This document shows, piece after piece, positions 1 through 5,110 of a stretch of DNA of 5,110 bases (position 1 is the first letter of the stretch; every line of letters begins with the position of its first letter). Origin of the DNA: Paramuribaculum sp. (GTDB taxonomy: Bacteria > Bacteroidota > Bacteroidia > Bacteroidales > Muribaculaceae); assembly GCA_029062075.1 (NCBI GenBank), contig JAIDQW010000040.1:1-5110 (forward strand). Direction: 5' to 3'. The notes below the pieces were generated by a model. It saw only the letters and a program-made list of their open reading frames with translations. It had not been told where the DNA came from and searched no databases. Position numbers and translations under genes: made by a program.

Positions 1-23
1 GGCTCAGGCTTGTAATCGGGATT

Positions 24-929
24 ATGAGGTATATTAGCCTGATAATCGCTCTTCTGGCACCTTTTTTTATGTTATCCGCTCCGGCAGCGGATACTCAGGT
101 GAGGGTCAACGGTCGGGTGGCATCGTTTGAGTCGGTAATCGTTTATTGCAAAGGAGATACCGCTGCTGCCGAACAGATAAGTGCACTGCTTCCGGTAGCT
201 ACTCCTTATTATAATCGCGCGCGCACGCGCGTGGAGAAGCTGTATAATACCCTTAATCCGGCATGGCTATGCGTGGGCGCGGCTATATTTTGCACTCTTC
301 TCCCTTCAAGCACCGCTCTGTCTGTACTGTTGCTGATTTTTCTGGCTGGCGAGTTTGCCGTGCGCTGGTGGCTTGGTGATTATCTGCCGCTTACAGCCCT
401 CACCGATTTTGCCTCGGCTATTGCGCTGATTCTCGGCTGTTTTGCCATCATAAAAGCGAAATACCGACGACTCCTTTGCCCGCTAATTGCCATTCTTATG
501 GTGTGCGCTGCGACGTGGGGGAGTCATCCTGCTGTCCGAGCCGCCAACCCTGCGCTCATCAGCGGGTGGTTGCCGTTTCATGTAGTCTTGATGGCGTGCG
601 CCTACTCCCTTTTTCTTATAAGTGCAGTATCGGCAGCGGTTAATCGGGTAGGGAAGCGTACTTTCATCTGTGTTGTAGCCGGAGAAATCTGTCTTATAGT
701 TGGTGTGCTCATCGGCTCGCTGTGGGCGGCAGAAGCGTGGGGCAGCTACTGGTCATGGGACCCCAAGGAAACGGCGGCACTGGTAACACTGCTTATTTAT
801 CTGGCGGTAATAAACTGTTGGGGAAGATTGCAGCACCGTGCTACTCTGCTTCGTGTTGCGCTGATTTCGGCTTTTGTTGCCGTGCTTTTCACCTGGTTGG
901 GAGTGTCCGGCGGACTGCACTCCTACTGA
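24..929 (+). CDS. ccsA: CcsA-type cytochrome c biogenesis (heme handling) membrane protein
   Basis: Membrane subunit of the System II cytochrome c synthetase; the family carries heme across the inner membrane and, with ResB/Ccs1, attaches it to apocytochrome c on the periplasmic side. Seen: a hydrophobic signal-like N-terminus (residues 1-22), a short hydrophilic stretch (23-78), then about six or seven membrane segments (roughly 81-105, 119-143, 149-165, 181-205, 213-233, 248-265, 275-293). The WWD signature WGSYWSWDPKE is at 239-249. Candidate heme-ligand histidines are His186 (WLPFHVV) and His299 in the terminal GGLHSY. The hydrophilic part is short for a Bacteroidales CcsA; NGRVASFESV (29-38) and RVEKLYN (69-75) look like remnants of the longer periplasmic region remembered from relatives. 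The frame is open to the window edge, so ATG24 is a choice, based on the signal-like sequence and on a TAA at 13-15 in another frame that may end an upstream gene. A ResB partner, and perhaps NrfHA, would be expected upstream, by inference from other Bacteroidales. No clear terminator follows. Confidence 0.88.
   Translation: MRYISLIIALLAPFFMLSAPAADTQVRVNGRVASFESVIVYCKGDTAAAEQISALLPVATPYYNRARTRVEKLYNTLNPAWLCVGAAIFCTLLPSSTALSVLLLIFLAGEFAVRWWLGDYLPLTALTDFASAIALILGCFAIIKAKYRRLLCPLIAILMVCAATWGSHPAVRAANPALISGWLPFHVVLMACAYSLFLISAVSAAVNRVGKRTFICVVAGEICLIVGVLIGSLWAAEAWGSYWSWDPKETAALVTLLIYLAVINCWGRLQHRATLLRVALISAFVAVLFTWLGVSGGLHSY
216..233 (+). other. 18-base alternating pyrimidine-purine tract (CG-rich)
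   Basis: Eighteen bases of strict alternation, mostly CG steps, lie inside the CcsA gene and encode part of NRARTRVE (residues 64-71). Such tracts can adopt Z-DNA under negative supercoiling. The arginine-rich stretch precedes the first core membrane segment and may simply reflect CGC/GCG codon choice. Confidence 0.4.
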
Positions 930-976
930 AATGTTTGAAATAAAAACGAGGTATATGTAGCATCTGTTCAAATTAT

Positions 977-998
977 TACTATATTTGCCGGTGATAAG
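977..998 (+). repeat. Promoter-like 22-bp element, forward copy
   Basis: This element begins TACTATATTTGCCG and matches the reverse complement of 1895-1916 at 19 of 22 positions, the first 14 exactly. It contains the TAnnTTTG box at 980-987 and lies between the CcsA gene and the small lipoprotein gene. Together with its inverted partner it brackets the lipoprotein block. Confidence 0.6.
980..987 (+). promoter_or_regulatory. Predicted -7 promoter box (TAtaTTTG) of the lipoprotein genes
   Basis: TATATTTG fits the Bacteroidetes -7 consensus TAnnTTTG. It lies 51 bases after the CcsA stop and would give a leader of about 30 bases before ATG1025. No good TTTG -33 box sits at the usual distance: the nearest, at 934-937, is too far upstream. 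It could drive both lipoprotein genes. Confidence 0.45.
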
Positions 999-1024
999 CA
1001 ACCTCAATTTTTGATTATAATTAT

Positions 1025-1177
1025 ATGAAACGCTTAACATTCTTATTTTTACTTATTTGTGGTGTAATCCTCATCTCTTCCTGCGAGAGAAGACTTGGTG
1101 AATTTGACGAGCCGGAAAATCCGACACAATCAGCCAAGAAAGTTTCAATTAAAGATGCATGTGATTTTGCGTCTTGA
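1025..1177 (+). CDS. Small putative lipoprotein (50 aa), possibly a truncated gene
   Basis: A 50-residue frame with a textbook lipoprotein signal peptide: MKR start, hydrophobic core at 5-17, and lipobox ISSC with the acylated Cys at residue 20. The mature part would be only 31 residues, hydrophilic (ERRLGEFDEPENPTQ), ending KVSIKDACDFAS. No family is recognised. The ATG lies 38 bases after a TAtaTTTG promoter box, and the next lipoprotein begins 53 bases after its TGA, so the two could share a transcript. The tail could be the linker and first strand of a longer lipoprotein cut off by a premature stop or frameshift. Another frame stays open past the TGA as far as a TAA at about 1206-1208 (reading RLDFNSNRENLYVQPNK), but homology to anything is not evident. 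It is either a genuine tiny lipoprotein or the remnant of a larger one. The signal peptide itself is convincing. Confidence 0.5.
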   Translation: MKRLTFLFLLICGVILISSCERRLGEFDEPENPTQSAKKVSIKDACDFAS

Positions 1178-1230
1178 TTTCAATTCGAATCGTGAGAATT
1201 TATATGTTCAACCAAATAAATAATCAGGTT

Positions 1231-1782
1231 ATGAAAAAATTGATTTTGATGTTGAATCTGATTGTCTTTCTCGGCTTGATTTCGGGATGTGAGCCACATT
1301 GTATCGTCATAGAGCCTGAAAGACAGGTTTGCTACTCAAGTGATCTCTTTGTTAATTTTGTTGATTCGGCAGGTAATAGCTTAGCTTCAGAATTAGCTCT
1401 AATCTCTACACCTCAAACAGATCCACAAAAGATGCAATTTATTGATCGCAATGACTATTTTATGTTTTTTCATTTCTTGAGTAACTGTAGAGGATATCCA
1501 ACTAATAACTTAGAGTTTGCAAACCGCAATTTGAATGATTTCACATTAAGATTTCATACAGATCAGCCGGAAGAGGCACCTGAGTATGTGAGATATGATT
1601 TACAGTGTCCTAAGATATTTGGTGATGACAAATTCCACGTTATAGAATCTTCCTACTCAACTAAAAGTGCTGAATCCGATCTGGTTATCTATTGCTCCTC
1701 ATTTACATTTGATGGAGAAGAATTTGAAGTTGACAGCCTTGGACGCGTCACGGTAATTATTGATGTCGCTAAAAATTTATAG
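1231..1782 (+). CDS. Putative lipoprotein of unknown function (183 aa)
   Basis: Predicted exported lipoprotein. Start ATG1231 is chosen because it gives a compact lipoprotein signal peptide: MKK, hydrophobic core 4-16, lipobox ISGC with Cys20 as the lipidated residue. The frame could begin earlier at TTG1174 or ATG1204, but both would add a hydrophilic extension before the signal. The mature part contains DLFVNFVDSAGNSL (38-51), a Phe/Tyr-rich stretch (DYFMFFHF, 75-82), LQCPKIFGDDKFH (124-136) and FTFDGEEFEVD (158-168). Further cysteines are at 24, 34, 86, 126 and 155. The alternating pattern suggests an all-beta fold. It resembles, from memory only, uncharacterised Bacteroidales lipoproteins with an 'FGDDxxH' segment. 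No enzyme motif is seen. The gene is visibly richer in A and T than the genes on either side, which would fit recent acquisition or a fast-evolving surface protein. Its relation to the SusCD pair downstream is unknown. Confidence 0.75.
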   Translation: MKKLILMLNLIVFLGLISGCEPHCIVIEPERQVCYSSDLFVNFVDSAGNSLASELALISTPQTDPQKMQFIDRNDYFMFFHFLSNCRGYPTNNLEFANRNLNDFTLRFHTDQPEEAPEYVRYDLQCPKIFGDDKFHVIESSYSTKSAESDLVIYCSSFTFDGEEFEVDSLGRVTVIIDVAKNL

Positions 1783-1822
1783 GAGAAAGACATAGGATAA
1801 ATACGTTTTTTGCAGGCGGCAC

Positions 1823-1840
1823 ACTTTTTTATAAAAAAGT
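1823..1840. repeat. Perfect 18-bp AT-rich palindrome
   Basis: The sequence reads AC, six T, AT, six A, GT and is identical on both strands. It lies 41 bases after the lipoprotein stop and about 24 bases before the SusC promoter box. It could be an operator, a curved or bendable upstream element, or a weak bidirectional terminator for the lipoprotein gene. No GC-rich stem supports a standard terminator. Confidence 0.6.
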
Positions 1841-1855
1841 TCAAAAATTTTTGAA
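1840..1855. repeat. Perfect 16-bp AT-rich palindrome
   Basis: TTCAAAAATTTTTGAA is its own reverse complement. It shares one base with the palindrome before it, so the two dyads stand side by side. It covers the area where the -33 element of the SusC promoter would be expected, so a dimeric regulator bound here could control that promoter. AT-rich dyads also arise by chance in this kind of intergenic sequence, so the operator role is only a guess. Confidence 0.55.
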
Positions 1856-1863
1856 AATTAAAT

Positions 1864-1871
1864 TACCTTTG
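1864..1871 (+). promoter_or_regulatory. Predicted -7 promoter box (TAccTTTG) of the SusC gene
   Basis: TACCTTTG matches the Bacteroidetes -7 consensus TAnnTTTG exactly. It would start transcription around 1876-1880, giving a leader of about 60 bases before ATG1940. No convincing TTTG -33 box lies at the usual distance: the nearest, TTTTTG ending at 1853, is too close. The promoter may therefore depend on an activator or on the AT-rich upstream tract. Confidence 0.6.
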
Positions 1872-1908
1872 TTGCCGATTATGAGATTTTAAGCCTCATA
1901 ATCGGCAA
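1872..1908 (+). repeat. Perfect 14-bp-stem hairpin at the start of the SusC leader
   Basis: The left arm TTGCCGATTATGAG (1872-1885) pairs perfectly with the right arm CTCATAATCGGCAA (1895-1908) around a nine-base loop. It begins directly after the TAccTTTG box, so at least most of it should form at the 5' end of the SusC messenger. No U-run follows, so it is not a standard terminator on this strand. Possible roles are protection of the 5' end, an attenuation or RNA-binding site, or, as DNA, an operator. The right arm overlaps a minus-strand promoter-like box. Confidence 0.75.
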
Positions 1909-1916
1909 ATATAGTA
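1895..1916 (-). repeat. Promoter-like 22-bp element, inverted copy
   Basis: Read on the minus strand this begins TACTATATTTGCCG and matches 977-998 at 19 of 22 positions. Its inner part is the right arm of the SusC leader hairpin. Head-on orientation of the two copies would in principle allow inversion of the segment between them, but 14 exact bases is short and no recombinase gene is in the window. Confidence 0.55.
1906..1913 (-). promoter_or_regulatory. Promoter-like -7 box (TAtaTTTG) on the minus strand
   Basis: Read on the minus strand, TATATTTG fits the TAnnTTTG consensus and is followed by CCGATTATGAG, as in the forward copy upstream of the small lipoprotein gene. If active, it would start a leftward transcript near 1899. 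That transcript would be antisense to the first bases of the SusC leader and then to the 3' end of the lipoprotein gene. No gene in that direction needs it. It may simply be a by-product of the inverted repeat. Confidence 0.3.
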
Positions 1917-1939
1917 TCAACCTAATCTATTAACTAACA

Positions 1940-4900
1940 ATGCCTAAACGTATTTTAGCCGGGCTATTTGCTGCCTGCCTCTTTTTGAATGGGGGGGGGT
2001 ATTTAGCTAATGCTCAGACAGTTACATCTGTCTCTCAACAAACAGGTACTTGCGTCGGAAAGATTATCGACGAGGAAGGAGAACCTGTAGTTGGCGCCAC
2101 CGTGAAGGTGGAAGGCACCGCAAACGGTACAATGACCAATATTGACGGTGCGTTTACTCTAAACGGAGTCCAGAAAGGCTCCACAATCGCAGTTAGCTGC
2201 GTAGGATTTTCACCCGTAAAACAAATTTGGAACGGCGGTGAAATCTATTTCACTCTTAAAGAAGAGACCAATGACCTCGATGAAGTGGTAGTCGTTGGTT
2301 ACGGAGTTCAGAAAAAAGCAAACCTGACCGGTGCGGTTTCTGTAATGAACGCATCAGCTATCGAGGACCGCTCGGTTGCATCTATCTCAGCTGCCATGGC
2401 AGGTGAAATGCCCGGTGTGGTTGTTGTGCAGAGTTCAGGTGCTCCCGGTGGTCAGACCGGTTCAATCACAGTGCGTGGTGGTAACTCAGTCAACTCAGCT
2501 CAGCCCCTCGTGATTGTTGACGGTGTTCCCGGTTCAATGAATAATATAGACCCGCAGGATGTGGAGTCTATTTCTGTCCTCAAAGATGCTGCTTCTGCAG
2601 CTATCTACGGTGTGCAGGCTGCTAACGGTGTCATTCTTGTAACAACCAAGAAAGGTAAGCTCAACACTGCGCCTGTTATCACTTATTCAGGTACTGTAAG
2701 CTTCACAGAGCCGACAACCAAACTCGATCCCGTTAACGCCCGCGAATATACGATGCTTAAGCGTGAGGCTACCCTCAACGGTAACCCAAATGCTGACGTT
2801 AGCTCGTTTGACAAGCAGCTCGCTCGTTATGACAGCGGTGAGCTTGATCCCATAGGTACAAACTGGTGGGATGCTACTTTCAAGGGACATGGCACTGAAA
2901 CCGCCCACACAATTCAGGTGAACGGCGGTAGCGCAAACACCACATACATGATGTCACTCGGCTACCTCTATCAGGGTGGTATGCTTGACCAGACAGACTA
3001 TAACCGCTACAATGGTAGAATGAATATGGAATCACAGCTCAAGCCCTGGATTTCACTTGGCGGTCAGATTTCATTCTATCGCGGTGTTAAGAAAGACGGT
3101 TACGTCGGTTTCTCTTCAATCGTGCAGCATGTAAACCGTCAGAACGCTACCACTTCAGTATATCTTGAAAACGGTGATTTCGCTTATCCAGGCAGCATGC
3201 AGAACCCGGTTGCTGAAATTGACAACCGCACAGGTATATATCGCCGTACAGACGACCAGCTCTTTGCAAACGTCTATACAAACATCACCCCCATCAAGGG
3301 TCTCAGCATCCGTCCTCTCTTCTCATGGCGTCATGACAATGCAGAGCAGTACGCTTACAAGAAAACTCTTTATTATGACGGAACATGGAACAACGGTGAC
3401 AACGGTACCCGCTCTGGCTACCGCTACTTCTACCGTTGGGACTGGATGACATATCAGCTCGTTGCAAACTACAACAAGACATTTGCCGAGAAGCACAACC
3501 TCGCACTCCTTGCAGGTTATGAATCACAGCACTATATCACCCGCACCTCTACCATGACCCGTACAGGTGGCGGTGACAACGCTCTTGATGATGTGCTCAA
3601 CTCGCTCTCTCAGACAGGTATGGCTAACAGCGATATAAGCTCTGCTCTCAACCGCCGCTCTTGGTTCGGTAGAGTTCAGTACGACTACATGGGTAAATAC
3701 CTCTTCGAGGCTAACCTCCGTGCTGATGCTTCTTCTCGATTCCCCAAAGACAACCGTTGGGGTTACTTCCCCGCTATGTCTGCTGCATGGCGTATTTCTG
3801 AAGAAGGATTCATGGATTCTACCCGCGGTTGGCTCAACCAGTTGAAACTCCGTCTCGGCTGGGGTCGCACCGGTAATGAAGAGCTTGATGAATTCTATCC
3901 TGCTGTAGCGACTTACGGTTATGACAATATTATGATCGGTAACGCACTCTATTCTGCTCTCTATGAAAGCCGCTATGTGAACAACAAGCTCAAATGGGCA
4001 AACGTTACCAACTGGGAGCTCGGCGTTGAAGCAGCGTTCTTCAACAACCAGCTCACATTCGAAGGATCTCTCTACAAGCGTACAACAAACGATATGCTCC
4101 TTAATCTGCCGATTATGCAGATTCTCGGTGTAAGCGCTCCCGCACAGAATGCCGGCTCTGTTGAAAACAAGGGTGTGGATATCACTATCGGTTACAGAAC
4201 TCAGTTCAACAAAGACTGGGGATTCCATGCTTCTTTCAATATGGGTTACAACCACAATGAAATCACCAACCTTGAAGGCACTGAAGGTGAGAAACCCGGC
4301 GATGCTACAATCTGGTATCTTGAAGGATATCCTATCAACTCTTACTATGGATATGTGTGCGACGGTATCTTCAAGGATGAGGCTGAAGTAAAAGCCGGTC
4401 CGCTCCGCACAGGTAATGAAAAGCCCGGTAACCTCCGATTCAAGGACCTCAACGGCGATGGCAGAATCACTCCTGACGAGGATCGTACCGTAATCGGTAA
4501 GGTGGCTCCCTCTTGGATGGGTGGTATCAACCTCGGTGTGACTTTCCGCAATTTCGACCTCTCTATGTTGTGGCAGGGCGCGTTTGACTATGAGCGCTAT
4601 ATGACCGGTGAGGCATCACAGGCATTCTACAACAACGGAACAATGATGAAATGGCAGATGAGAGAGCGTTGGAGCCCTGAAAATCCCAACGGTACATATC
4701 CCCGCCTGTACACTAACTCAGCAGGTACTCCTGACGTTGTAACCAACTCATACTGGTGTATGGATGCAAGTTATGTGCGTCTCAAAAACCTTACTTTCGG
4801 TTACAATCTCCCCACCTTCATCACAGAGAAAATCGGAGTAAACAAGATCCGCGTTTACTTCAACGGTGAGAACCTCCTCACTTTCTCAAAGATTTTCGAT

Positions 4901-4990
4901 AAGGGTATCGACCCCGAGGCTCCCGCAGGACGTGGTGCTTACTATGCTAATGTCCGTAAATATTCACTCGGTCTTAAAGTAACATTCTAA
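1940..4990 (+). CDS. SusC/RagA-family TonB-linked outer-membrane transporter
   Basis: Outer-membrane beta-barrel that, in this family, imports glycans or peptides captured by its SusD lid, powered by TonB. Complete at 1016 residues, normal for the family. Seen in order: signal peptide 1-25 (cleavage likely after ANA, leaving Gln26); carboxypeptidase-regulatory-like beta domain about 37-107 (KIIDEEGEPVVGATVKVEG); TonB-box-like DEVVVVGYG at 114-122; plug about 127-240 with VRGG (178-181), PLVIVDGVPG (189-198) and SVLKDAASAAIYGVQAANG (212-230); barrel from about 245 to the terminal Phe (YSLGLKVTF). DLNGDGRITPDE (836-847) is an EF-hand-like calcium loop, common in these proteins. There is no N-terminal STN domain, so signalling through an anti-sigma factor is unlikely. 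Codons 18-20 are GGG GGG GGG, a nine-G run that could switch the gene off by slippage. A SusD-like gene starts 15 bases downstream. The substrate cannot be deduced. Confidence 0.97.
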   Translation: MPKRILAGLFAACLFLNGGGYLANAQTVTSVSQQTGTCVGKIIDEEGEPVVGATVKVEGTANGTMTNIDGAFTLNGVQKGSTIAVSCVGFSPVKQIWNGGEIYFTLKEETNDLDEVVVVGYGVQKKANLTGAVSVMNASAIEDRSVASISAAMAGEMPGVVVVQSSGAPGGQTGSITVRGGNSVNSAQPLVIVDGVPGSMNNIDPQDVESISVLKDAASAAIYGVQAANGVILVTTKKGKLNTAPVITYSGTVSFTEPTTKLDPVNAREYTMLKREATLNGNPNADVSSFDKQLARYDSGELDPIGTNWWDATFKGHGTETAHTIQVNGGSANTTYMMSLGYLYQGGMLDQTDYNRYNGRMNMESQLKPWISLGGQISFYRGVKKDGYVGFSSIVQHVNRQNATTSVYLENGDFAYPGSMQNPVAEIDNRTGIYRRTDDQLFANVYTNITPIKGLSIRPLFSWRHDNAEQYAYKKTLYYDGTWNNGDNGTRSGYRYFYRWDWMTYQLVANYNKTFAEKHNLALLAGYESQHYITRTSTMTRTGGGDNALDDVLNSLSQTGMANSDISSALNRRSWFGRVQYDYMGKYLFEANLRADASSRFPKDNRWGYFPAMSAAWRISEEGFMDSTRGWLNQLKLRLGWGRTGNEELDEFYPAVATYGYDNIMIGNALYSALYESRYVNNKLKWANVTNWELGVEAAFFNNQLTFEGSLYKRTTNDMLLNLPIMQILGVSAPAQNAGSVENKGVDITIGYRTQFNKDWGFHASFNMGYNHNEITNLEGTEGEKPGDATIWYLEGYPINSYYGYVCDGIFKDEAEVKAGPLRTGNEKPGNLRFKDLNGDGRITPDEDRTVIGKVAPSWMGGINLGVTFRNFDLSMLWQGAFDYERYMTGEASQAFYNNGTMMKWQMRERWSPENPNGTYPRLYTNSAGTPDVVTNSYWCMDASYVRLKNLTFGYNLPTFITEKIGVNKIRVYFNGENLLTFSKIFDKGIDPEAPAGRGAYYANVRKYSLGLKVTF
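1991..1999 (+). repeat. Nine-G homopolymer in the SusC signal-peptide codons
   Basis: Nine consecutive G encode Gly18-Gly19-Gly20 between the signal-peptide core and its cleavage site. With eight G the frame meets TAG at 2004-2006, giving a peptide of about 21 residues. With ten G it meets TAA at 2008-2010, giving about 23 residues. Only tract lengths of 9 plus or minus multiples of 3 keep the transporter on. Runs of this length are known contingency tracts in other bacteria. The present allele is ON. Confidence 0.85.
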
Positions 4991-5005
4991 TATAGCAGAA
5001 TAAAA

Positions 5006-5110
5006 ATGAAAACTAAATATATTAACATTTTAACCGGGCTGGCTCTGGCTATTGGTGCTACCTCCTGTGTGGATCTCGACCTTGCGCCTACCGACCAGAA
5101 GTCAACCGCC
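5006..5110 (+). CDS. SusD/RagB-family outer-membrane lipoprotein (5' end only)
   Basis: First 35 codons of a gene cut by the window edge. Seen: a lipoprotein signal peptide (MKTKYINILTG, hydrophobic to residue 19) with lipobox ATSC and acylated Cys21, followed by VDLDLAPTD, the acidic start typical of SusD proteins and consistent with the acidic residues after the Cys that send lipoproteins to the cell surface in this phylum. SusD proteins sit as a hinged lid on the SusC barrel and bind the incoming ligand. The gene follows the SusC stop after 15 bases with no room for a promoter, so it is almost certainly co-transcribed. The start is preceded by AATAAAA, an A-rich leader usual in Bacteroidetes. 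The call rests on the signal peptide, the motif after the Cys and the position. The rest of the protein is not visible. Confidence 0.9.
   Translation, partial: MKTKYINILTGLALAIGATSCVDLDLAPTDQKSTA

Noticed and set aside
1..15. Possible C-terminal tail (GSGL, stop TAA at 13-15) of an upstream gene
   Set aside because: Four codons are too few to support a gene call. It is used only as a hint for the CcsA start and operon context.
753..1040. Minus-strand open frame of 95 codons across the end of the CcsA gene
   Set aside because: Antisense to the conserved WWD-domain region and an AT-rich spacer, with no signal, domain or promoter supporting it.
1174..1230. Upstream starts TTG1174 and ATG1204 for the 183-residue lipoprotein
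   Set aside because: They add hydrophilic residues ahead of a compact MKK lipoprotein signal peptide, and TTG1174 overlaps the end of the small lipoprotein frame.
1872..1908. Hairpin as a rho-independent terminator of the lipoprotein gene
   Set aside because: No U-run follows the stem on the + strand, it lies about 90 bases after the lipoprotein stop, and it is downstream of the SusC promoter box.
3524..4255. Long open frame (243 codons) on the minus strand inside the SusC gene
   Set aside because: It lies wholly antisense to a conserved barrel region, shows no signal peptide, domain or protein-like composition, and is explained by the codon bias of the SusC gene.
4446..4481. EF-hand-like calcium loop DLNGDGRITPDE in the SusC barrel
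   Set aside because: A real motif, but loops of the DxNxDGxIxxxE type are common at this place in SusC-family proteins, so it is not novel.

Overview
The window looks like a chromosome fragment from a gut-type member of the order Bacteroidales. The evidence is a SusC/SusD-type outer-membrane pair (both read rightward), three lipoprotein signal peptides, TAnnTTTG-type promoter boxes and A-rich translation starts without clear Shine-Dalgarno sites. The family Muribaculaceae is a reasonable guess from the style of the SusC protein and the moderate GC content, but that is an inference.

Layout, left to right, all genes on the + strand. (1) 24-929: a CcsA-type cytochrome c synthetase membrane subunit (WWD domain and conserved histidines), probably the last gene of an operon that begins outside the window. 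(2) 930-1939: a visibly AT-rich block with a 50-residue small lipoprotein (1025-1177) and a 183-residue lipoprotein of unknown function (1231-1782). It ends in a 157-base intergenic region with two abutting AT-rich palindromes, a TAccTTTG promoter box and a perfect 14-bp-stem hairpin at about the predicted transcription start. (3) 1940-4990: a complete SusC/RagA-family TonB-dependent transporter. (4) 5006-5110: the first 35 codons of its SusD-like lipoprotein partner, cut by the window edge. SusC and SusD would form the outer-membrane uptake complex of a polysaccharide- or peptide-utilisation locus that continues to the right; the substrate cannot be read from this window. There is no visible functional link between the CcsA gene and the SusCD pair.

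The most striking observation is an uninterrupted run of nine G inside the SusC signal-peptide codons (1991-1999). Gain or loss of one G would put a stop codon in frame within four codons, so the transporter, and perhaps the downstream SusD-like gene by polarity, may be phase-variable by slipped-strand mispairing. A second unexplained structure is a 22-bp promoter-like element present upstream of the small lipoprotein gene and again, inverted, just upstream of SusC. These copies bracket the AT-rich lipoprotein block, and the inverted copy forms one arm of the SusC leader hairpin.
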